Positions 1 through 6,182 of a DNA stretch of 6,260 bases are shown piece by piece; positions within the stretch are counted from its first letter, which is position 1, and each line of letters begins with the position of its first letter. Source of the DNA: Candidatus Omnitrophota bacterium (GTDB taxonomy: Bacteria > Omnitrophota > Gorgyraeia > Duberdicusellales > 4484-171). A program made the position numbers and the translations under genes. The notes beneath the pieces are model-generated. The model was not told the origin of the DNA, made no database searches, and saw nothing but the letters and a program-made list of their open reading frames with translations. Where the stretch lies: assembly GCA_023135855.1 (NCBI GenBank), contig JAGLSH010000043.1, positions 1 to 6,260 on the forward strand. Direction: 5' to 3'.

Positions 1-2019
1 AAGGGTAATGTAAATATAAAGTCTGAAGATTCTGAGCTTTCTTGCCAAGAAGCTATTTATGATTCCAATACTAATATTGCTCATATAAAAGGAGATGTAA
101 AAATAAAAAAAGGGAATAGTATTATTTATGGACAAGATGTAGTTTATAATTTTAATACTCTTAATGCTGAGATGGTTGATTTAAAGCTTATAGATCCTCC
201 GATTTATGGGAAAGCTAAAGAAGGGAACAAAATAGTAGATGAGAAATATCTATTTAAGAAGGGATATGTTACTACTTGTGATTTAGAAGTGCCGCACTAT
301 CGCTTAACAGCTAAGACTATTACTGTTTACCCTGAAGATAGAGTTGTAGCTAAAGGTATGGTTTTAAAAGTAGGCAATACGCCTATCTTTTATATTCCAA
401 GTTTTGTTCAGTCTTTAAAAGACGATGCTTTTAAAGTGGAGTTAATTCCTGGTAAAGATAGTGATTGGGGGCTTTTCCTTTTGAGTCGTTGGCGTTATAA
501 CTTAAATAGTGAAAATAGAGGTAAAGTCCACCTTGATGTTTATGAAGATAGAGGCTATGGTTTTGGTATAACTCATGTAATGGAGAGTGAGAAATTTGGA
601 GATGCCTTAATTAATCTTTATACTATTTCTGATACCTTGTATAAGTTAGATAGTAGAGAAAAGCTTGGAGGGCTTAGAAGCACTAGTGACCATAGAATAT
701 TAGAAGATGATCGCTACAAGATTCAGATTGCTCATCAGTGGGATCCTACTGATAAGTTATCTATAACTAATGAATTTAATAAGTTTTCTGATGAATATTT
801 TATGAAAGATTTTTTTGAAAAAGAATATGACGTTTCACCTAATACCAAAAGTTACAATCTTATGCAGTATTCTTTATCAGCATCTTCTCTTTCTTTGCGC
901 ACTCAAGTTAGAGCAAATAGTTTTTTTACTGAGACCGAATACTTACCTCAATTAGAATATAATTTCTTTAAACAGAATTTAGGCAATACTAATTTTTATT
1001 TTGAGTCAGATAGCAGTACTGGTATTTTGAAGAAAGGAGTAAAATATACTCGAGAGTATAGTAAAGCCTTTAGGGCTTATTCTCATAATACTTTAAGTTA
1101 TATCACTAAGATAAAATGGTTGAACATAAATCCTTATGTAGGTTCTTATTCGGCCTTTTATTCTCGAAATAAGTTTTATGATTATAATGTTTTTCGGGAG
1201 ACCCCTGAGCTAGGAGCAACCATGAATGTAAAAATGTATAAATATTTCAATGATATTGGTTGGAGTGTGTTCGGTGAAAAAATAGATCAAATGCGGCATA
1301 TATTAAGACCTGAGATAAAATATGAGTATATTCATGATCCTACAGTTTCCGATAACAATCTTGTTGAATTTGACGATGACGATACTCTTGCTAGGAAGGA
1401 TTTGATTACTTTTGTTCTAGAGAATAAATTACAAGCTAGGAATGTGGAAAGAACTTGGGATTTTATATATTTTAGTCCCTCAGTCACTTATACAGTTAAC
1501 CCTGAAGGAAGTTTTAGTCGTTTTAATACTATAAGCGGAGATTTTGAAATTTATCCTAAAGATGGGTTTTCACTAACATCTAATGCTTCATATGATGTTC
1601 AGACTAGGAGAGTTCGTTCATTTAATGTTGACTTTACAATTACCGGCAAAGAGAAAGTTATAGAATTAGGTGAAGAAGTTGAGAAAGAGAAATATTCTAT
1701 TTCCTATGGACATCGTTACTCTCGTCAGAATAGTACTCAAGGTACTATTGATTTTAATTATCAACTTACTCCAAAGCTAAAATTTAGAAGTTATGCTAGG
1801 TGTGAGTATAATACTGGAGATTTTCAAACTCAGCAATATTCAATAAGAGCTGATTTACATTGCTGGTGGTTGGATCTTGGGTTAGATGTAAGTAGACCTG
1901 AAGTGGGAGGGAAAAATCTTGGTTTTTGGTTCGTATTTACTTTAAAAGATTTCCCCGATATTAGCGCTGGCTTTGATCAAACTTTTAAAGGGGCAAAGGC
2001 TAGTTATTCTGGAGAGTAG
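1..2019 (+). CDS. lptD: LPS-assembly outer-membrane protein LptD/OstA (5'-truncated by window)
   Basis: The frame is open from base 1 to the TAG at 2017-2019 (672 visible residues). The ATG at 172 is an internal Met, because the coding frame and OstA-like beta-rich sequence continue upstream of it; the true start and signal peptide lie outside the window. Residues about 1-135 look like the periplasmic OstA/LptA-like jellyroll, ending in the typical LptD stretch TTCDLEVPHYRL (91-102) followed by PIFYIPSF (128-135). Residues about 155-672 are alternating polar/aromatic strands with turns such as YEDRGYGFG, as in the LptD outer-membrane barrel. LptD, with the lipoprotein LptE, receives LPS from the periplasmic Lpt bridge and places it in the outer leaflet. 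Only four cysteines are visible (15, 93, 601, 621), two N-terminal and two near the barrel end. The last residues (SYSGE) lack the usual C-terminal aromatic of barrel proteins. The sugar-nucleotide genes follow after 20 bp. Family assignment is good; orthology to proteobacterial LptD is inferred from motifs and length. Confidence 0.85.
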   Translation, partial: KGNVNIKSEDSELSCQEAIYDSNTNIAHIKGDVKIKKGNSIIYGQDVVYNFNTLNAEMVDLKLIDPPIYGKAKEGNKIVDEKYLFKKGYVTTCDLEVPHYRLTAKTITVYPEDRVVAKGMVLKVGNTPIFYIPSFVQSLKDDAFKVELIPGKDSDWGLFLLSRWRYNLNSENRGKVHLDVYEDRGYGFGITHVMESEKFGDALINLYTISDTLYKLDSREKLGGLRSTSDHRILEDDRYKIQIAHQWDPTDKLSITNEFNKFSDEYFMKDFFEKEYDVSPNTKSYNLMQYSLSASSLSLRTQVRANSFFTETEYLPQLEYNFFKQNLGNTNFYFESDSSTGILKKGVKYTREYSKAFRAYSHNTLSYITKIKWLNINPYVGSYSAFYSRNKFYDYNVFRETPELGATMNVKMYKYFNDIGWSVFGEKIDQMRHILRPEIKYEYIHDPTVSDNNLVEFDDDDTLARKDLITFVLENKLQARNVERTWDFIYFSPSVTYTVNPEGSFSRFNTISGDFEIYPKDGFSLTSNASYDVQTRRVRSFNVDFTITGKEKVIELGEEVEKEKYSISYGHRYSRQNSTQGTIDFNYQLTPKLKFRSYARCEYNTGDFQTQQYSIRADLHCWWLDLGLDVSRPEVGGKNLGFWFVFTLKDFPDISAGFDQTFKGAKASYSGE

Positions 2020-2028
2020 AATTATATT

Positions 2029-2034
2029 AGGAGG
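2029..2034 (+). promoter_or_regulatory. Strong Shine-Dalgarno for ugd
   Basis: A perfect AGGAGG lies 5 nt before the ATG at 2040 in the 20-bp gap after the lptD stop. It supports 2040 as the start over the in-frame ATG at 2049, which would be 14 nt away. It also shows that this genome uses canonical Shine-Dalgarno sites, which matters for the array-linked genes that lack one. Confidence 0.8.
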
Positions 2035-2039
2035 ATTTA

Positions 2040-3395
2040 ATGTCAGTTATGAAAAAGACAAAACAAAAAAAATATACTAAAAAGTATAAAATTTGTGTTA
2101 TTGGTGCTGGGCATGTTGGGCTTGTTGCTGCAGCTTGTTTTGCTGAATTAGGACATAAGGTAATTTGTGTAGATAAAGATAAAAAAAGAATAGTAGAATT
2201 AAAGAAAAAAATTATACCTTTTTATGAGCCAGATTTAGAGCCTTTGGTTGTAAAAGGTTTGAAGTCTAAGGGGTTAGTTTTTTCATCATCGCTGCCTGAG
2301 GCAATTAAAAAATCTCAGGTTATTTTTATTGCTGTTGGAACGCCTCCAAAAGCAGATGGTTCTGCTGATTTAACCGCAATAGGAAATGTAGCCCATGTAA
2401 TTGCTAAGAATCTTAATTCTTATAAATTAATAGTAGGAAAATCAACCGTTCCAGTGTGGACAGGTAAAAAAATAAAAGAAACTATTCATCGTTATAAGAA
2501 TAATAGTAATGATTTTGATGTAGCCTCAAATCCTGAATTCTTAAGAGAAGGTAAGGCAATTTATGATTTCTTTTACCCGGATAGGATTGTTATTGGTGTA
2601 GAGTCAGAACGGGCTCAAGAGATGTTAAAAGATATATACGCATCAGTGAAGGCGCCAATAATAGTTACTGATATAAATACAGCCGAACTTATTAAACATG
2701 CTTCTAATTCTTTTTTAGCTACAAAAATTTCTTTTATTAATGCAGTTTCTAAGGTTTGTGATTTAGCTGGAGCAGATGTAGAAAAAATAGCTTTAGCTAT
2801 GGGATTGGATAAGAGAATAGGAAAAGATTTTTTACAGGCTGGAATAGGATATGGTGGGTTTTGTTTTCCAAAAGATGTTGAAGCCTTTGCTTATATCTCA
2901 AAAAAGTTAGGCTATGATTTTGGTTTACTTAAAGAAGTTAAGGCTATTAATGAAAAACAATGGTTTAGTTATGTTGAGAAGGTAAAAGAGCATTTGTGGA
3001 TAGTTAAAGGCAAAAAGATTGCCATATTAGGACTTTCCTTTAAACCGGACACAGATGATATGCGGTTTGCGCCTTCAGTGGACATTGTAAAAGCCTTTAT
3101 TAAAGAGGGCGCTAAACTGTGCCTTTGTGATCCTCAGAGCTTAGGAGAGGCGAGAAAAGAGTTTCCGGCATCTGGTGGGAAGAAGAATAAAGTGAAGTTT
3201 ACCAAGGATCCCTATGAAGCAGTTAAAGGAGCTGATTGTCTTTGCTTATTAACTGAGTGGGGAGAATTTAAGGAATTAGATTTAAAAAAAGTTAAGAAAT
3301 TAATGAATTACCCACTTATCGCTGATGGAAGAAATATGTTCGATCGTGATAAAGTTCGTCAAATAGGATTTGGTTATATTGGAATGGGGAAATAA
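2040..3395 (+). CDS. ugd: UDP-glucose 6-dehydrogenase
   Basis: Cytoplasmic enzyme of the UDP-glucose/GDP-mannose dehydrogenase family; it oxidises UDP-glucose to UDP-glucuronate with two NAD+. At 451 residues it has the usual full length, with a lysine-rich N-terminal extension of about 15 residues. Visible motifs are the Rossmann NAD loop GAGHVG (22-27), VGTPP (99-103), KSTVPV (134-139), NPEFLREG (164-171), catalytic-domain K219 and N223, and the nucleophile C275 in GYGGFCFPKD (270-279) with D279. The C-terminal UDP-binding domain carries GLSFKPDTDDMR (331-342) and ADGRNMFD (428-435). The C-F-P-K-D form of the active site and the F-L-R-E-G motif separate it from the HexNAc dehydrogenase at 3506. 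Phe274 replaces the Ser most common before the catalytic Cys. It follows lptD by 20 bp, probably in one transcript. UDP-GlcA would feed acidic polysaccharide or pentose-donor synthesis. The reaction is well supported; the exact hexose specificity is inferred from the family. Confidence 0.9.
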   Translation: MSVMKKTKQKKYTKKYKICVIGAGHVGLVAAACFAELGHKVICVDKDKKRIVELKKKIIPFYEPDLEPLVVKGLKSKGLVFSSSLPEAIKKSQVIFIAVGTPPKADGSADLTAIGNVAHVIAKNLNSYKLIVGKSTVPVWTGKKIKETIHRYKNNSNDFDVASNPEFLREGKAIYDFFYPDRIVIGVESERAQEMLKDIYASVKAPIIVTDINTAELIKHASNSFLATKISFINAVSKVCDLAGADVEKIALAMGLDKRIGKDFLQAGIGYGGFCFPKDVEAFAYISKKLGYDFGLLKEVKAINEKQWFSYVEKVKEHLWIVKGKKIAILGLSFKPDTDDMRFAPSVDIVKAFIKEGAKLCLCDPQSLGEARKEFPASGGKKNKVKFTKDPYEAVKGADCLCLLTEWGEFKELDLKKVKKLMNYPLIADGRNMFDRDKVRQIGFGYIGMGK

Positions 3396-3402
3396 TGGAG
3401 AG

Positions 3403-3508
3403 CATAAATGATAAATGATAAGCGATAATTGAGGTTTAAGAACCCACTCTCAATTATCAATTATAAATTATTTTTTACCCAATTATCATTTATAAATTAT
3501 CAATTATG
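3403..3508 (+). repeat. Inverted degenerate heptamer-repeat array between two dehydrogenase genes
   Basis: The gap reads in steps of seven. The left arm, 3403-3430, is CATAAAT, GATAAAT, GATAAGC, GATAATT. The right arm has AATTATC, AATTATA, AATTATT and TTTTACC at 3452-3479, then after one extra base AATTATC, ATTTATA, AATTATC and AATTATG at 3481-3508. The two arms are reverse complements of the same unit (GATAATT/AATTATC). Two 21-nt stretches, 3451-3471 and 3480-3500, are direct repeats differing at one base. The last unit contains the ATG of the next gene (3506). I see no ORF of substance and no convincing promoter in this gap. Confidence 0.75.
3424..3458 (+). repeat. Nested hairpin at the centre of the heptamer array
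   Basis: GATAATTGAG (3424-3433) is perfectly complementary to CTCAATTATC (3449-3458). Inside it, GTT (3434-3436) can pair with AAC (3441-3443) around a small loop, leaving a bulge on the 3' side. An outer perfect 11-bp pair, ATAAATGATAA (3411-3421) with TTATCATTTAT (3483-3493), encloses this stem. A run of six T lies at 3471-3476, 12 nt beyond the inner stem, so this is not a canonical intrinsic terminator, although the transcript could fold and attenuate here. Confidence 0.6.
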
Positions 3509-4810
3509 AACGATTATCAAATACTTAAAGCTAAAATCGATAAGAAGCAAGCCCAAATTTGTATTATTGGTTTAGGATATGTGGGTCTTCCTTTGGCGGT
3601 TGCTTTTGGCAAGAAGGGCTATTCAGTTGTTGGTCTTGATAATAGCAAGTCGCGTGTTGCTAGATTAAAAAAGGGAGAAAATTACATTGTAGATGTTGAT
3701 TCCAAAGAGATTCTTTCTTTGATAAAGAAGAATATTTTTTTCCCTACTACAAATCAAAAAGTTATTGAACAATCGGATGTTGTAATAATTTGTGTACCAA
3801 CACCTTTGCGAAAAGTAAAGATACCGGATATTTCTTATGTAGTAGCAGCAAGCAAGACAATAGCAAAATACTTAAGAAGCGGTCAATTAGTTATTTTAGA
3901 AAGTACTTCCTATCCTACAACTACTCGGGAAGTAGTTCTTCCGATTTTGAAGAAAACAGGATTAAAGGAAGAAAAAGATTTCTTTCTTTGTTTTTCCCCA
4001 GAGAGAGTTAACCCTGGGGATAAAAAATTTCCTTTAACAAAAATACCTAAAGTTGTTGGTGGCTTATCTAGTAAGTCAAATAAATTAGCAAAGAGTTTTT
4101 ATTCAAAGATTATTAATCAGATATTTACAGTATCAAGTCCTGAGGTTGCTGAGAGTTCCAAGTTATTGGAGAATACCTTTAGATTGGTTAATATTGCCTT
4201 AGTTAATGAGTTTGCTATGGTGGCTGAGAAATTAGGTATAAATATGTGGGAAGTAGTTGAAGCTGCCAAAACAAAACCTTTTGGATTTATGCCTTTTTAT
4301 CCTGGTCCTGGCATAGGTGGCCACTGCATTCCGGCTGATCCTTTATATTTGTCTTGGAAGTCAAAAGAATTGGGTTTTAAGACAAAAATGATTGATTTAG
4401 CAGCCTATATGGATCATTATATGCCTAAATATACTGTTGGTAGAGTAATTAAACTTCTTAAGACAAAAAGTGTTTCTATAGATAAGGCAAAAATTTTAAT
4501 ATTAGGAGTTACTTATAAGAAGGATGTGAAAGACTTAAGAGAATCACCAGCTCTAGATGTTATTGAAGAGTTGAAAAGAAAAAAAGCTAGAGTTGACTAT
4601 CATGATCCTTTAATTCCTTATTTAAAGATTAAGAATATTAATTTAAAAAGTATAGCCTTAAGTCGAGATAAATTAAAAAAATATGATTGTGTAGTAATTA
4701 TTGCCAATCATTCAAAGGTTAATTATGAATTCATCAGAAAGAATTCTAAGTTAATTTTTGACACCCGCAATGTTTATAAAAAAAACTACAACAATGTAGT
4801 AAGGCTATAA
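3506..4810 (+). CDS. wbpA: UDP-N-acetyl-D-glucosamine 6-dehydrogenase (WbpA/TviB/WecC type)
   Basis: Nucleotide-sugar dehydrogenase of the UDP-HexNAc branch. It is expected to oxidise UDP-GlcNAc to UDP-GlcNAcA with NAD+ in the cytoplasm. The 434-residue length is normal for the family. Motifs: NAD loop GLGYVGLPLA (22-31), VPTPL (97-101), ESTSYPTTT (132-140), SPERVNPGD (164-172), K219 and N223 in SSKLLENTFR, catalytic C274 in GIGGHCIPADPLYL (269-282), and GVTYKKDVKDLRESPA (334-349) opening the UDP-binding domain. The GGHCIPxDPxYL active site is the hallmark of HexNAc rather than glucose dehydrogenases. Start: 3506 is the only upstream Met in frame (TAA at 3464-3466), yet it lies inside a heptamer repeat and has no purine-rich Shine-Dalgarno, since the preceding 25 nt are almost all A and T. 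It ends in tandem TAA TAA codons at 4808-4813. The WbpP-like epimerase follows by 25 bp, matching the WbpA-WbpP/TviB-TviC pairing. ManNAc specificity (WecC) cannot be excluded. Confidence 0.87.
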   Translation: MNDYQILKAKIDKKQAQICIIGLGYVGLPLAVAFGKKGYSVVGLDNSKSRVARLKKGENYIVDVDSKEILSLIKKNIFFPTTNQKVIEQSDVVIICVPTPLRKVKIPDISYVVAASKTIAKYLRSGQLVILESTSYPTTTREVVLPILKKTGLKEEKDFFLCFSPERVNPGDKKFPLTKIPKVVGGLSSKSNKLAKSFYSKIINQIFTVSSPEVAESSKLLENTFRLVNIALVNEFAMVAEKLGINMWEVVEAAKTKPFGFMPFYPGPGIGGHCIPADPLYLSWKSKELGFKTKMIDLAAYMDHYMPKYTVGRVIKLLKTKSVSIDKAKILILGVTYKKDVKDLRESPALDVIEELKRKKARVDYHDPLIPYLKIKNINLKSIALSRDKLKKYDCVVIIANHSKVNYEFIRKNSKLIFDTRNVYKKNYNNVVRL

Positions 4811-4822
4811 TAAGGTATATAA

Positions 4823-4828
4823 GAGGAG
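4823..4828 (+). promoter_or_regulatory. Shine-Dalgarno for the WbpP-like epimerase
   Basis: GAGGAG lies 7 nt upstream of the ATG at 4836, in the 25-bp gap after the double stop of the dehydrogenase. The spacing is ideal and fixes the start. Confidence 0.75.
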
Positions 4829-4835
4829 AATAACC

Positions 4836-5795
4836 ATGAGCCATGAGCTAACAGCAAAGCGCATTTTAGTTACTGGTGGAGCCGGATTTATTGGATCCCA
4901 TATTGTTGATCGATTGGTAGATTTAGGAGCAAATGTCGTTGTTTTGGATAATCTTTTTCGTGGTAATCTAAAGAATTTAATTAAAAGCCAAGGAAAAATA
5001 AAATTTATAAAAGGTGACATTACTAATGAAGATGATTTAGATTTAGCCCTAGAAGGAGTTGATTGCATTAATCATCAAGCAGCCCTAAGAAGTGTTCCTG
5101 AGTCGATGAGTAAACCGTTAGAATATAATAATGTCAATGTTACAGGGGCTTTAAAGCTTTTTCTTAAGGCTAAGGACGCTGGGATAAAGAGAGTAGTTTG
5201 TGCCTCTTCAAGCGCTGTGTATGGGGAAACGGATAGTTTTCCTGAGAAAGAGGATGATGAAACTAATCCTATTTCACCTTATGCTGCCACAAAACTGATT
5301 GTTGAGAAATATTCTCAGGTATTTAATCAAAGCTATGATATGGAAATAATTAATTTAAGGTATTTTAATGTATTTGGTCCACGTCAATCTTTAGATGATG
5401 AGTATGCAGTTGTTATTCCTAAATTCATAAATTGTTTATTAAATGATAAGGCTCCCCCTATATATGGAAATGGAAACCAAGAGAGGGATTTAATTTATAT
5501 TAATAATGTAGTCGATGTAAACATTAAGTGTCTTGAACAAGAGAGCGTTAACTCAGAAGTATTTAATGTGGGGTTAGGAATACCTAACTCAGTGAATAAT
5601 TTATTTAAAAGCTTAAAAGATATCATTGGAAGCGATTTAGAACCTAACTATCTTCCTTTAAGAATTGGGGATGTAAGGAAAACCCATGCCTGCATGCAAA
5701 AGGCAAAAGAATTATTGAATTTTTCTTCAAAGGTTGATTTTGTTCAGGGTTTAAGAGAAACAGTAAAGTGGTTTAAGGATAGTATTGAGTTGTGA
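4836..5795 (+). CDS. wbpP: NAD-dependent UDP-HexNAc(A) C4-epimerase, WbpP/TviC-like
   Basis: Extended short-chain dehydrogenase/reductase of 319 residues. N-terminal Rossmann loop TGGAGFIGS (13-21), acidic Asp38 that would bind the NAD ribose, HQAALRSVPESM (80-91), SSSAVYG (124-130), catalytic YAATK (Tyr149, Lys153), RYFNVFGPRQ (175-184) and IPKFI (194-198) are all as in WbpP/TviC group epimerases. The residue at the usual substrate-gating position (Ser306 in WbpP, Tyr299 in E. coli GalE) aligns by eye with Thr283 in GDVRKTHAC, a small residue expected to admit N-acetylated sugars. With the dehydrogenase just upstream, the likely product is UDP-GalNAcA (from UDP-GlcNAcA), or UDP-GalNAc from UDP-GlcNAc. 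The last four codons and the stop (TGA 5793-5795) overlap the heptamer array that flanks the next gene. Plain UDP-glucose 4-epimerase or another 4-epimerase of this superfamily remains possible. Confidence 0.82.
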   Translation: MSHELTAKRILVTGGAGFIGSHIVDRLVDLGANVVVLDNLFRGNLKNLIKSQGKIKFIKGDITNEDDLDLALEGVDCINHQAALRSVPESMSKPLEYNNVNVTGALKLFLKAKDAGIKRVVCASSSAVYGETDSFPEKEDDETNPISPYAATKLIVEKYSQVFNQSYDMEIINLRYFNVFGPRQSLDDEYAVVIPKFINCLLNDKAPPIYGNGNQERDLIYINNVVDVNIKCLEQESVNSEVFNVGLGIPNSVNNLFKSLKDIIGSDLEPNYLPLRIGDVRKTHACMQKAKELLNFSSKVDFVQGLRETVKWFKDSIEL

Positions 5796-5817
5796 GTATT
5801 GGGTATTGAGTGAAGAG
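5781..5817 (+). repeat. Left heptamer array flanking the four-helix-bundle gene
   Basis: Five consecutive 7-bp units occupy 5783-5817: TATTGAG, TTGTGAG, TATTGGG, TATTGAG, TGAAGAG. The first ten bases, AGTATTGAGT (5781-5790), are the exact reverse complement of ACTCAATACT at 6198-6207 in the right array. The array begins inside the 3' end of the epimerase gene and supplies its stop codon, and its last unit leads into the purine-rich stretch before the ATG at 5823. Confidence 0.7.
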
Positions 5818-5822
5818 AAGAT

Positions 5823-6182
5823 ATGGAAGCGAAGATTAAGAGTTTTAAAGATTTGAAAATATGGAAAGAGGGAATAGAATTAGTTAAGAAAACCTATTTG
5901 TTAACAAAAGAATTTCCCAAAGAAGAACAATATGGTCTTAGTTCTCAGATGAGAAGGGCTTCTGTATCTATTCCATCTAATGTTGCAGAAGGGTTTAGAA
6001 GAAAGTATAATAAAGAATATAAACAATTCCTAAATATAGCTTTGGGTTCTTGTGCAGAGCTTGAGACACAGATAGTAATTGCGCAAGAATTAAAATATAT
6101 AAAAGATGGACAAGCGAAAGACATTATTGAATTAATTTATTATATTTGCCGGATGATTGTTAATTTAAAAAAGAAATTGTGA
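5823..6182 (+). CDS. Four-helix-bundle protein, 23S rRNA intervening-sequence protein (S23/bIVP, Avd-like) family
   Basis: A 119-residue, highly charged, mostly helical protein with no signal peptide or membrane segment. It matches the family pattern closely: FKDLKIWKEG (8-17), EFPKEEQYGLSSQMRRA (30-46), SIPSNVAEG (49-57), then GSCAELETQ (75-83) and a final helix to residue 119. The length is typical. Members were first found in insertions within 23S rRNA genes (for example Leptospira) and also stand alone in many genomes; Avd of diversity-generating retroelements is a structural relative. Members form multimers and nucleic-acid binding is proposed, but the cellular role of stand-alone copies is not established. 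Here it is stand-alone: no rRNA sequence, reverse transcriptase or template repeat is in the window. The start at 5823 is the first Met after an in-frame TGA (5811-5813), with a weak purine-rich site (5812-5820). Heptamer arrays abut it on both sides; the right array begins at the base after its stop. Confidence 0.9.
   Translation: MEAKIKSFKDLKIWKEGIELVKKTYLLTKEFPKEEQYGLSSQMRRASVSIPSNVAEGFRRKYNKEYKQFLNIALGSCAELETQIVIAQELKYIKDGQAKDIIELIYYICRMIVNLKKKL

Noticed and set aside
172..174. ATG at 172 as the start of the LptD-like protein
   Set aside because: The frame is open and coding-like for all 57 codons upstream to base 1, with OstA-like beta-strand sequence, no Shine-Dalgarno at 172, and no signal peptide after it. 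The gene is simply cut by the window edge.
3395..3418. Seven-codon ORF overlapping the ugd stop (TAATG) and running into the heptamer array
   Set aside because: Too short to support as a gene. It could be a leftover start of a displaced gene, but nothing in the sequence shows this.
3429..3457. Promoter-like TTGAGG with AATTAT 17 bp downstream
   Set aside because: The -10 match is only 4 of 6 in a region that is almost all A and T and built from repeats, so such matches are expected by chance.
3424..3476. Intrinsic terminator after ugd
   Set aside because: The stem is AT-rich and the T run begins 12 nt after the stem, so the geometry does not fit a standard terminator; kept only as a hairpin.
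3790..4011. 73-codon + strand open frame inside the WbpA-like gene
   Set aside because: It overlaps a clearly conserved dehydrogenase in another frame, has no family resemblance, and is rich in Ser and Lys as expected from an AT-rich shadow frame.
4805..5068. 87-codon - strand open frame over the start of the epimerase gene
   Set aside because: It is antisense to the conserved NAD-binding region of the epimerase, has no recognisable motif, and no other gene here is on that strand.
5823..6182. Diversity-generating retroelement accessory gene (avd)
   Set aside because: The family is related to Avd, but no reverse transcriptase, template repeat or variable repeat is visible in the window.
5823..6182. 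Insertion within a 23S rRNA gene
   Set aside because: Flanking sequence is epimerase coding sequence on both sides plus short repeats, with no rRNA sequence, so this is a stand-alone copy.
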